Virus record (IMG/VR): IMGVR_UViG_3300013138_000011
Coordinates: 1 to 45,160 of that record
DNA from: a virus
Direction: 5' to 3' (one strand)
DNA length: 45,160 bases
In this document: positions 32,878 to 40,261 of the stretch, in pieces
Layout: every line of letters starts with the position of its first letter
How positions within the stretch are numbered: position 1 is the stretch's first letter
Notes under the pieces: model-generated
The model's database searches: none
Told to the model about the DNA's origin: nothing
Seen by the model: only the letters and a program-made list of their open reading frames with translations
Program-made: the position numbers and the translations under genes

Positions 32878-33518
32878 TACATATTTTTAATCATCTCAAA
32901 AGTTTCATCTCCCCAAAAGAAATTTAGTATAGGTTCTATTGCTCCTACAGATGTACCATAAAAACTTATTCCTGAACCATCATTCCAATCTACAGAGCTT
33001 TCTTTATCTGTATTAATTTTAGCCAAAGTCATATTCTGAAAATCATTCTCATATTTCTTGAAAAAATGTTCAAGAAATTCGATCACTTCTTCTTTAGTTT
33101 GAATAGGCATAAATTCTAAATCCCATGATTTATCATCAAACACCATCATTATGGAGTAAAATCCAGGACCCTTAAATAATGAATCCTTTATTTGATCTGA
33201 TGATTTTGGTTTTAAAATTTCTGCTCCTTCATTCAATGAACTAATATTTCGCTGCACCTGTATTATCATTTGTATGTGGGGTTTGGAAACCAGTTTTCCA
33301 GTTAAGGCATATTTATCATTTATTGTTCCTATCTTTTTAAACCCATATATTTTATGTGTGTCCCAGTTCCACTGAAAGTTGTATAAATTAGAATTACGGA
33401 CAGCATCATAAGATCCATCTCTGTTTTGATAGATTTTTAAACGATTATCTGATTCATTAATTTTTATTGCTCTCACAACACCACCATCTAATTCTATTTC
33501 TCGTAATATAGCTCTCAT
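32877..33518 (-). CDS. Module protein with two junctions
   Basis: 213 residues. Near the start VRAIKINE-SDNRLKIY (residues 15-23) and at 95-110 a second LNE-GAEILKPKSSDQI. The ATG at 33518 is favoured by a 4-bp overlap, but a GTG at codon 15 would create MRAIKINE, matching leaders of neighbouring genes. A domain with strands SIMMVFDDKSWDLEFMPI follows the second junction. Function unknown. Confidence 0.75.
   Translation of the reverse strand: MRAILREIELDGGVVRAIKINESDNRLKIYQNRDGSYDAVRNSNLYNFQWNWDTHKIYGFKKIGTINDKYALTGKLVSKPHIQMIIQVQRNISSLNEGAEILKPKSSDQIKDSLFKGPGFYSIMMVFDDKSWDLEFMPIQTKEEVIEFLEHFFKKYENDFQNMTLAKINTDKESSVDWNDGSGISFYGTSVGAIEPILNFFWGDETFEMIKNM
33189..33230 (-). repeat. Internal EILKPKS module (residues 97-110)
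   Basis: LNE-GAEILKPKSSDQI in the 213-residue protein, a copy of the junction with one residue fewer than usual between E-G and ILKPK. Confidence 0.65.
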
Positions 33519-33970
33519 GAGTTTAAATAAATATATGCTCTAAGATCCTCGACAATACTATTTGTATTCGGTTTTCCTGGAGACCACCCCAGCAGTGGCC
33601 ATTTTTGAGTTCCAATATGCCAAGAAAAAGATGGTAGTTTTCTAAATTGTGCTACAGAAGGCGCACCCGCATCATATAAATTTGTAGCCTTATAATCATA
33701 AATTGTTACTATATTTCCTAAATCATCTTCTAAAACCCATTCTGATGAAACTTTATACTCATCTCCTTCACTATTTGGCTTACCAAATAACTTAACTAAA
33801 GTTTTATAAGATGTTTCTATTTCTCCGCTTAAGGAAGTTCCATAATCTTTTTTAGGATCAGTTGGTCTGAATGTAGCATCTTTTCTTCCTTTTAAAGAAG
33901 CCAAAACATCTTCTCTAGATTTAGGTTTGAGTAAATCTTCTATGGATTCATAAACTTTTTTAGCTATCAT
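33515..33970 (-). CDS. Single-module protein (leader MIAKKVYE)
   Basis: 151 residues. MIAKKVYE meets SIEDLLKPKSREDVLASL, very like the gene at 5291. The body holds TDPKKDYGTSLSGEIETSYK, then EWVLEDDLGNIVTIYDYK and a strand FSWHIGTQKW, resembling a small beta domain of unknown function. It overlaps genes on both sides by 4 bp. Confidence 0.8.
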   Translation of the reverse strand: MIAKKVYESIEDLLKPKSREDVLASLKGRKDATFRPTDPKKDYGTSLSGEIETSYKTLVKLFGKPNSEGDEYKVSSEWVLEDDLGNIVTIYDYKATNLYDAGAPSVAQFRKLPSFSWHIGTQKWPLLGWSPGKPNTNSIVEDLRAYIYLNS

Positions 33971-35235
33971 GATTGTCCAGTTCCTATTATTGCAACTCCA
34001 CTAATTACGGGATTTGCAGGATTATTTGGTGATGACATTTGTCTTATGTTATCTTTATTCGCCATATCGGCTGCGTTTGGTTGTGATTCGCTTTCATTCT
34101 TTTTTATAGCTTTTCCTGATATAACTGGCATTCCTTGATTTTGATCTGTCCTCTTAATATCATCAGTGACAGTATTGAATGTCATTCTTTCCATCCAATA
34201 ATTCTGACCATAATTTATCATCAATTCTTCACCTTGTTTAATAGGTTGTTTGGTGATAAAATACATTTGTTTTGTAAGCTTATTAAAAGCATAATCAACA
34301 TTTGGTTTTTCAGAGTGTCTGTAAAGAGATCCATAACCTAATACTAAAGCCCACTCATTAGAATCACGATCTATTTCAAAGATCATATCTTTTAATTTAT
34401 CAATGGTTTTGGCCTCTTCTCCTAAAATAACTACTGGGCAAATTTCGATAATTTCACCTCTTGCGAATTGGGTTTTTGCTAAAACTGTACTTTCACCTCC
34501 AGGGCGTTTTGAATATTCAATACGAGCTAAGTTAAAAGTTTCTTTTCTTAAAGCTAAAGTTCCCCCCTTATCTGAAATATGAACAGGCTTTTTGTCTTTA
34601 AACAATTCATCTTCATCAAAAGGATTAAAAAAGTCCTCATTTAAATATTTCATATATTCTTCAAATGTTGGTATTTTTCCTTCACGTAATTTTTTAGGTG
34701 CACTTATCATTTTATGTCTAATCACATCAAAAATTCTATTAAATTCTTTTTGAGTCATGGTTCCCAATATCATTCTCTTTATAGCATTTTCATACTCAAG
34801 AACATTTTCATTATGAGTTATGGATCCTATAAATTTTCTCGCTACTTTTCGTATAGATCCGCCAAATTTTGCTATAGTGTGATCCTCTAGATTTAATCCA
34901 GGAATATATTTATCATTTATAGGTCCTTTTAAATCCATTGCATATTTAGCGCCTAAGAAAAATCTTTTCCAATAATAAGTTGCTTCGATGATAACTTCAA
35001 GATTCTGTTTAACTACCTGTATTTTTTCTTCAGGAAAATTTCCCTTTAAATCATCAATATTTATGCTTCTTAAAGAAGTAATTTTTGATAACTGATTTAC
35101 TTTTTCAAGTAATTGATTTAATACAAATTCAGTTTCTTCAATTTGTTGTCGTTGAAGATCATAAAACTTATTATCGATCTCAGTGAAAAGGACTTTTGCC
35201 CTTTTATAATTTTCAACTGTAGTTTTTAAGCTCAT
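33967..35235 (-). CDS. SET-domain protein (lysine methyltransferase fold)
   Basis: 422 residues. Residues 1-200 are helical. A SET domain lies at about 238-347: TVLAKTQFARGEIIEICPV, then ALVLGYGSLYRHSEKPNVDY (300-315) and GEELMINYGQNYW (335-347). These are the two knot-forming signatures of SET methyltransferases; the usual NHS is RHS here, a change that might affect S-adenosylmethionine binding. A low-complexity Asn/Ser-rich tail follows. The substrate may be a phage virion or host protein; inferred. It sits upstream of module genes in a cluster. Confidence 0.8.
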   Translation of the reverse strand: MSLKTTVENYKRAKVLFTEIDNKFYDLQRQQIEETEFVLNQLLEKVNQLSKITSLRSINIDDLKGNFPEEKIQVVKQNLEVIIEATYYWKRFFLGAKYAMDLKGPINDKYIPGLNLEDHTIAKFGGSIRKVARKFIGSITHNENVLEYENAIKRMILGTMTQKEFNRIFDVIRHKMISAPKKLREGKIPTFEEYMKYLNEDFFNPFDEDELFKDKKPVHISDKGGTLALRKETFNLARIEYSKRPGGESTVLAKTQFARGEIIEICPVVILGEEAKTIDKLKDMIFEIDRDSNEWALVLGYGSLYRHSEKPNVDYAFNKLTKQMYFITKQPIKQGEELMINYGQNYWMERMTFNTVTDDIKRTDQNQGMPVISGKAIKKNESESQPNAADMANKDNIRQMSSPNNPANPVISGVAIIGTGQS

Positions 35236-35249
35236 ATCTGTGATTTAAA

Positions 35250-36275
35250 TTAATCAGTTAGTTCATCACCCGCTTTTAAAATCTTTTGTGGTGTTTCAGA
35301 TGTGTCATCTCCTTCATCTTCAAGAGATTTTCTAATTCTTACTATTTCTCTCTCTGTGAATTCATCTGCTAATAAAGCATATAAAGGAGCTCTTTCATCT
35401 CTATTTAGTTTCTTGATGTCTTTGATCAGTAAAGTAATTTTATTCGATAATTCTTTACGATCGTATTTATCTTTTTCAGCAATTAATTCTTTGATATTTG
35501 ATTCAACCTGCTGAGCACCTGTTTTTTCAACTTTCTTTTCAGTAGTACCTTCTTCACCTGGTTTCTTTTCTCCTTCTTCACCTTCAGGTTTTTCACCTTT
35601 CTTTGCAGATTTTAAAAATCTTTCGGTTTTTTCTTTAGCTTCTTTTAAATCTTCTTTTAAATCTTGATTTAATTGAGCCATTAATTCTTTATCGGTAATA
35701 ATTCCATCCTTAATTAATTGATTAAATGCATTTAATCTAATATGAGGAATTTGTGTTTCCCAATAGGTTTTTAGTGCTGTTTTTTGACTATCTTTTAATT
35801 TTTTGATCTCATCTATTTTTTCATAGATTTCTTTCGATTTAGATGTAGAAATCTTAGAAATGAATTCATTAGTTTCACGAATGAATCTTCTTTCATATTC
35901 GCGTTTTTGATTTATTAATGCATCGAGTTCGGCTTTTGATTCTTCACCTTCTTGAGATCTTAATTGTTTTTCTTTTTGAACTAATTGTTGACGTATCTGA
36001 ACAGTTTTCTTTCCTAATTTTGAAGCATTTTCGACGATTATTTGTTCAAATTTTTTGGCAATTCCATTTATCTTAGTCAAATAGATTTTTTTGATACCAG
36101 CTCGTAGAAGAGATTTTCCAAAAAATCCAACAAGACCACCAAGGGTTACTATTCCAGTAAGTACACCCAAAAGGCTTACTTCATTTAAAACTTCTCTATT
36201 TTCTTTTACATCATCAATAGTGAGATTGTGCTCGATGAGAACCTCATTTAGTTCTAAGAATTCACTGTATTTCAT
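35250..36275 (-). CDS. Coiled-coil protein, possible prohead core/internal protein
   Basis: 341 residues. A hydrophobic stretch at 34-52 (LLGVLTGIVTLGGLVGFFG) follows a leader with two x-N-E motifs. Long charged coiled coils cover residues 70-230, and a Lys/Glu/Gly-rich linker (PEGEEGEKKPGEEGTTEKK) precedes a final helical segment. The build resembles scaffold/core or internal head proteins. Known T4 core proteins (gp22, gp67, gp68) show no detectable sequence match. Divergent from the gene at 36392. Confidence 0.55.
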   Translation of the reverse strand: MKYSEFLELNEVLIEHNLTIDDVKENREVLNEVSLLGVLTGIVTLGGLVGFFGKSLLRAGIKKIYLTKINGIAKKFEQIIVENASKLGKKTVQIRQQLVQKEKQLRSQEGEESKAELDALINQKREYERRFIRETNEFISKISTSKSKEIYEKIDEIKKLKDSQKTALKTYWETQIPHIRLNAFNQLIKDGIITDKELMAQLNQDLKEDLKEAKEKTERFLKSAKKGEKPEGEEGEKKPGEEGTTEKKVEKTGAQQVESNIKELIAEKDKYDRKELSNKITLLIKDIKKLNRDERAPLYALLADEFTEREIVRIRKSLEDEGDDTSETPQKILKAGDELTD

Positions 36276-36367
36276 AATTTTATACTAATTTTTTTATATA
36301 TATCCCTTAATATATAAAATAAAATCAATGAATCAACGCAGAGAACCTGCCGCGGAAAATTAAAATA

Positions 36368-36375
36368 TATAAATA
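36368..36375 (+). promoter_or_regulatory. TATAAATA, T4-late-promoter-like
   Basis: TATAAATA ends 17 bp before the ATG of the charged protein gene, in the divergent gap 36276-36391. The octamer equals the T4 late core. AT-richness makes chance plausible, but the location is right. Confidence 0.4.
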
Positions 36376-36391
36376 AAAAATAAGAACTGCT

Positions 36392-37051
36392 ATGAAATTA
36401 CACGAAAGTTTGAGCGCTTATAGAGATTATAAATTCTTTTCTTTGTTAGAAGAAAAAGAAAAAGCTAAGAAGGATTTCTTCCAAAAGAAAGACGATAAAA
36501 AAGAAGGCAAAAAGGAAGATAAAAAGAATCCTAAAAAAGGAGCTAAAGATCCAGAAAAAGCACTTCAGGAAAAAGAAGCTGCCCAAGCTGCAAAAGATGC
36601 TATGGACATTGTAAAAAAAGTTCGTGACAACTTTGCAAGATTTAAAAGCTTTGCAGGTAACCAAGTTGGTGAATACAAGAAATTTTGGGATATGCAAACT
36701 AAAGCTACTCAAGCTGTTTGTGCAAAAGATCCTGCATGCAAAGTATGTTATGCATTATTTGTTGATGGAACTTCAGATAAGTATAGCCCAAGTTATTTAA
36801 TTTGCTTAAGAAACGTTGAGGGAAACCTATCTCTTTCAGTCTATAAAACCCATCTTGAAGAAGGTGAAGAAAACCCAACATTCACTGTATCAAATGATCA
36901 AGCTGAAAATGAATTTAAAACTTTCTTTGCAGAACTTAAAAAAGAATTAGCTGATGTTAAAACAAACTACATTAAGAATATAGAGACTAAGAAGAAAGAA
37001 GAAGAACATCAAAAGAAAAGAGAAAAGCTTGACAAATTCTTAAAAGCATAA
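36392..37051 (+). CDS. Highly charged internal-protein-like gene (leader MKLHE)
   Basis: 219 residues. MKLHE-SLSAYRDYKF fits the xE-S junction. Then comes a strongly basic-acidic stretch (KKDDKKEGKKEDKKNPKKGAK), a helical core with four Cys (AVCAKDPACKVCYALF) and a final lysine-rich helix. Charge and leader fit an internal head protein. Starts a plus-strand operon with the next gene, overlapping by 1 bp. Confidence 0.7.
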   Translation: MKLHESLSAYRDYKFFSLLEEKEKAKKDFFQKKDDKKEGKKEDKKNPKKGAKDPEKALQEKEAAQAAKDAMDIVKKVRDNFARFKSFAGNQVGEYKKFWDMQTKATQAVCAKDPACKVCYALFVDGTSDKYSPSYLICLRNVEGNLSLSVYKTHLEEGEENPTFTVSNDQAENEFKTFFAELKKELADVKTNYIKNIETKKKEEEHQKKREKLDKFLKA

Positions 37052-37563
37052 TGCGTGCTAGATTTATAAATGAAGCAAAGTATTGGGATGAATCATCCCC
37101 TTACATGGCAGAATATCAAGAATTTTGGGAAGAATTAGTTCCTCGTGAAGGAGAAGCTGACACACTTCAAGGAGAATTACTCCGCATGATTTCTCGTATA
37201 TATTTTTCGTATGATTATTATAATAATGGCTTTGGCAACGATAGATCTGAAGAAGCCGAATTTTTAAATCAACATGCTAATTTATTTAAACCTCAAATGA
37301 GAGATCCCAATGTATGGGACACTTTTTACAATCTTTATGAGGATATTGCTTTTGGAAATGATACAGAATTTTATAAAAAGGTTGAAGACGAATATGGAGC
37401 CGATTATGATGATGAAGATGATTTTGACCCATATTCAATGGATTCAATTGAAGATTATATAAAAAGAAACCACTGGGATGTTGAAAAACATCTAGATGAA
37501 ATAATGGATGGTGTTGTAAAATACATCCGTTTAACTAGAGAAAAACTAGAACCTTTACATTAA
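37051..37563 (+). CDS. Acidic protein with leader MRARFINE
   Basis: 170 residues. MRARFINE-AKYWDESSPY has the basic leader and I-N-E-A junction found elsewhere in the window, but without LKPKS. The rest is very acidic and helical, with a D/E-rich patch (YGADYDDEDDFDPY). It may be a mature head-internal or DNA-mimic-like protein; inferred from composition. It ends just before a hairpin terminator. Confidence 0.7.
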   Translation: MRARFINEAKYWDESSPYMAEYQEFWEELVPREGEADTLQGELLRMISRIYFSYDYYNNGFGNDRSEEAEFLNQHANLFKPQMRDPNVWDTFYNLYEDIAFGNDTEFYKKVEDEYGADYDDEDDFDPYSMDSIEDYIKRNHWDVEKHLDEIMDGVVKYIRLTREKLEPLH

Positions 37564-37592
37564 CTCATTGGCCAAGTGTCAAAGGAGTAACG

Positions 37593-37622
37593 AAGTCGTC
37601 CGCAAGGCGACTTTTGTTTTTT
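37593..37622 (+). terminator. Rho-independent terminator
   Basis: AAGTCG-T-CC, loop GCAA, GG-CGACTT, then TTGTTTTTT. A GNRA tetraloop and 8 bp with one bulge. It follows the acidic protein gene by 30 bp. Confidence 0.75.
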
Positions 37623-37668
37623 ACAAAACTTTTTGATTTGACCCGTGTATAATAGTCAAACAAATGAC

Positions 37669-37899
37669 ATGGATGTAATATCATGGGTAGCAACAATTAT
37701 TTCAATAATAGGAATCATTTTAAATTCGAAGAAAATAATTTATTGTTGGCCTGTTTGGGTTATCAGTAATATATTGTGGATCATATACTTTGCTTCATTG
37801 GGTATGATCTCTTCTGTTATTTTATGGGTTGTTTTCACAATATTCAATATCTATGGATGGAGAGAATGGTATAAAGATATAAATATAAAAAGAAAGTAA
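37669..37899 (+). CDS. Small membrane protein, PnuC-like
   Basis: 76 residues from the ATG at 37669; a GTG at 37645 would add 8 residues but overlaps a TATAAT-like element. Two or three membrane helices are visible (WVATIISIIGIIL, then CWPVWVISNILWIIYF, then SSVILWVVFTIFNIYGWREW). The pattern with YGW-x-x-W near the end resembles PnuC nicotinamide transporters but covers only about a third of one, so it may be a half-length member or an unrelated small membrane protein. It is followed 3 bp later by the epimerase gene. Confidence 0.6.
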   Translation: MDVISWVATIISIIGIILNSKKIIYCWPVWVISNILWIIYFASLGMISSVILWVVFTIFNIYGWREWYKDINIKRK

Positions 37900-37901
37900 A
37901 A

Positions 37902-38891
37902 ATGTCAAAAGTATTAATCACAGGTGTAGCAGGGTTACTTGGAACCCATTTATCAAGACACTTATTATCACAGGGTCATACTGTGATAGGAATAGATAAC
38001 CTTTTTGGTGGATATAAAGATTTTGTAGATCCTCGAGTACTATTTTTTGAAGTGGATCTTGCAGATCGTCAAAAAGTTGCAGCAATATTTAATGCTGAAA
38101 AACCAGATTACGTTTATCACTTTGCAGCTTATGCTGCTGAAGGACTTAGCCCATTTATTCGTAACTTTAATTATACGAACAACGTTTTATGTTCAATTAA
38201 TGTTATCAATGAATGTTTGAAGAATGATGTTAAAAAATTAATATTCACTTCTTCTATGGCTGTTTATGGTGTTGGTCGACTCCCTTTTACTGAAGATCAG
38301 TTACCTTCTCCAATAGATCCTTATGGTATCGCTAAGTTTACTGTTGAACAGGATATTAAACAAGCTCATAATCAATTCGGATTAAACTTCACGCTTGTTA
38401 GACCACATAATGTTGTGGGTGTGTATCAGAATATTTGGGATCGTTACCGTAACGTTATTGGAATTTGGACTCGTCAAATTCTTAATAAACAGCCAATCAC
38501 TATTTTTGGTGATGGAATGCAGAAGAGAGCATTCTCAGATATTTCATTTTATATGACTCCATTCACAAGATTAATGGAAGAATATGGTGGAGAAACCTTT
38601 AACATTGGTGCCGATAAAGAATATAGAATAATCGATGCTGCGATGTTATTAAATAAAGTAGCTCAAAAATATGGATTTAAAAGCGATATAAAACATCTTG
38701 AACCAAGGCATGAAGTTAAAGATGCGTTCTGTGATCACTCTAAAGCTAAGAAAATGTTAGACTTTGTTGATGGAACAGATCTTGAAAAAGTTATGCATGA
38801 CATGTTTACTTGGGGAATGATGCAGCCTGAAAGAATAGTGAAGACAATCCCTTATGAAATTGAAAAGGGAATGTATTCATTCTGGAAGTAA
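37902..38891 (+). CDS. NAD-dependent sugar epimerase/dehydratase (SDR)
   Basis: 329 residues, normal for extended SDR enzymes. NAD-binding G-V-A-G-L-L-G at 8-14, S-S-M-A-V-Y-G near 117-123 and the catalytic Tyr141-x3-Lys145 (PYGIAK). It resembles UDP-glucose 4-epimerase-type enzymes, but substrate cannot be read from sequence. In this context it may make a UDP-sugar for the glycosyltransferases. Followed at 38905 by the SiaC-like gene. Confidence 0.85.
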   Translation: MSKVLITGVAGLLGTHLSRHLLSQGHTVIGIDNLFGGYKDFVDPRVLFFEVDLADRQKVAAIFNAEKPDYVYHFAAYAAEGLSPFIRNFNYTNNVLCSINVINECLKNDVKKLIFTSSMAVYGVGRLPFTEDQLPSPIDPYGIAKFTVEQDIKQAHNQFGLNFTLVRPHNVVGVYQNIWDRYRNVIGIWTRQILNKQPITIFGDGMQKRAFSDISFYMTPFTRLMEEYGGETFNIGADKEYRIIDAAMLLNKVAQKYGFKSDIKHLEPRHEVKDAFCDHSKAKKMLDFVDGTDLEKVMHDMFTWGMMQPERIVKTIPYEIEKGMYSFWK

Positions 38892-38904
38892 AATAATTAT
38901 AACT

Positions 38905-39273
38905 ATGGAAGTTTTAAGATACTCAGCTCAAGATCGTACTCCTTATCTATTTTTTGATGGTGATAAAGGAGAGCTTGTAATAAGAGGAAGATGTATTCCG
39001 GAAGATGCAAAAGGATATTTTGCAGATCTTCATAATTTGCTGCAGGAATATGAGAAAAATCCTCAAGAAAAGCTAGAAGCAACATTCGATCTTGAATATT
39101 TCAATACAGCCACAGCTAAAGAATTAATGAGCTTGATGGATCGATTTAAAAAATTCCCATCTCATGTTACTTGGTGTTATGAATTAAAAGATCGCGACAT
39201 GATTGATGCTGGAAAAGATTTTGAAGAAATTTTGCAGACAGTTCCATTCACCTTTCAAGAAGTAGAACGATAA
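38905..39273 (+). CDS. SiaC/DUF1987-like regulatory protein
   Basis: 122 residues from the ATG at 38905, just after the epimerase stop. The family pattern is complete: TPYLFFDGDKGELVIRGRCI then PEDAKGYFADL, then FDLEYFNTATAKELMSLM (where SiaC is phosphorylated on a Thr/Ser) and DMIDAGKDFEEILQTVPFTF. In Pseudomonas SiaC partners with a SiaD diguanylate cyclase and is controlled by kinase SiaB and phosphatase SiaA. It is unusual in a phage, which might use it to alter host c-di-GMP signalling; inferred. Confidence 0.8.
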   Translation: MEVLRYSAQDRTPYLFFDGDKGELVIRGRCIPEDAKGYFADLHNLLQEYEKNPQEKLEATFDLEYFNTATAKELMSLMDRFKKFPSHVTWCYELKDRDMIDAGKDFEEILQTVPFTFQEVER

Positions 39274-39309
39274 TGTTAAAAGTAAAAACTTTAGTAAAGA
39301 CAAATTAAA

Positions 39310-39618
39310 ATGAAAGAAGACAGATTAGGAATGGGAGTAATGCTTTGCATGATGGGTGGCAATGAAGAAACTGTAAATGCTATCAAAGAATCAGTAGACG
39401 ACGGAACTCAATTGGCCATATGGGATGGTGGGCAAAGTTGCTGCGAACATCGCTATATGAGAACAGATGATGACCTCAATGAATATTGTGGTGCTATTCT
39501 ACAAGATTTTGAATTAAAAGATGCGCCTGATATTGAAGATGAATGGGGCGAAGTGCACGAAGTTCAATTTCTTGATGTAAAGACAGACAAAGGAATTTTT
39601 CAAATGGGCAAATCATAA
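39310..39618 (+). CDS. DUF7448-like small protein
   Basis: 102 residues. IWDGGQSCCEHRYMRTDDDL and the D-C-C-like centre with an acidic tail resemble DUF7448, a common phage and plasmid protein of unknown function. The two Cys in a row are typical. It lies 36 bp after the SiaC-like gene. Confidence 0.7.
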   Translation: MKEDRLGMGVMLCMMGGNEETVNAIKESVDDGTQLAIWDGGQSCCEHRYMRTDDDLNEYCGAILQDFELKDAPDIEDEWGEVHEVQFLDVKTDKGIFQMGKS

Positions 39619-39626
39619 CGAACACA

Positions 39627-40034
39627 ATGGCTACTATGGTGGATTCTGGATTGAAGCCAGAAAGGATCAAATTTGACCTTCACGATATTCAGAAAAATTT
39701 TAGAATTAGTTTAAGTAAGCGAACCATTTTTATGGGTCGTGGTTATTATGGTGGCGGATCATCTACTACTATGTGGGCTGGTTGGGGAGCAACCGCCATG
39801 ATTAATGTTGGCCAATGCGACCGCTGCATAGGTATGCAAGGTCCACAAGGCATGGACGGACCTATAGGAGTTGTAGGAATTCAAGGAGTTCAAGGTCAAC
39901 AAATTATTCCACAACAATTTGAAGATTGGCAAATGATGCCACCTCAGCAAGTTCATGCGGTAATCACTGAAGAAATGATTGAACGTGAAATGAGAACACC
40001 ATTTCAACGATTTATTCATATGCTTGGTTTCTAA
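39627..40034 (+). CDS. Small protein with a short collagen-like stretch
   Basis: 135 residues. After an N-terminal about 55 residues (RTIFMGRGYYGGGSSTTMWA) comes a C-x-x-C pair, then about eight Gly-x-y triplets (GMQGPQGMDGPIGVVG and following) and a C-terminal helix. The triplets are too few for a stable triple helix alone and may oligomerise with a partner. The start could also be the second ATG. It overlaps the next gene by 1 bp. Confidence 0.65.
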   Translation: MATMVDSGLKPERIKFDLHDIQKNFRISLSKRTIFMGRGYYGGGSSTTMWAGWGATAMINVGQCDRCIGMQGPQGMDGPIGVVGIQGVQGQQIIPQQFEDWQMMPPQQVHAVITEEMIEREMRTPFQRFIHMLGF

Positions 40035-40261
40035 TGAATGCAAAGGAACATATAGAAACATGGGAAAAAATTCAAGAATTACGTCTTGCTCTTGAAGACG
40101 TTGTAAAAAAGAAAATGGAAGCAATAAATGAACAAATGTTTGAAAGGGCTGCTTCTTGTAGAGATAGAAAAAAAGATATTTTGGACCAATTAGATACATT
40201 TGGATTAGTAACACAAGAAGAATTTGAAAAACACAATTACAAATGGAGCAAATCAAAATAA
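40034..40261 (+). CDS. UVR-motif protein
   Basis: 75 residues. The centre KMEAINEQMFERAASCRDRKK matches the UVR motif (K-x3-M-x3-A-x8-A-x3-R-D) of UvrB, UvrC and McsA, a helical hairpin that mediates protein interaction. No nuclease or helicase domain is attached. It may bind a host UvrC or McsB partner. It overlaps the next gene by 19 bp. Confidence 0.75.
   Translation: MNAKEHIETWEKIQELRLALEDVVKKKMEAINEQMFERAASCRDRKKDILDQLDTFGLVTQEEFEKHNYKWSKSK

Noticed and set aside
37648-37653. TATAAT, a sigma70-type -10 box before the PnuC-like gene
   Set aside because: No acceptable -35 at normal spacing, and Bacteroidota promoters differ; kept only as a hint in the start-codon choice.
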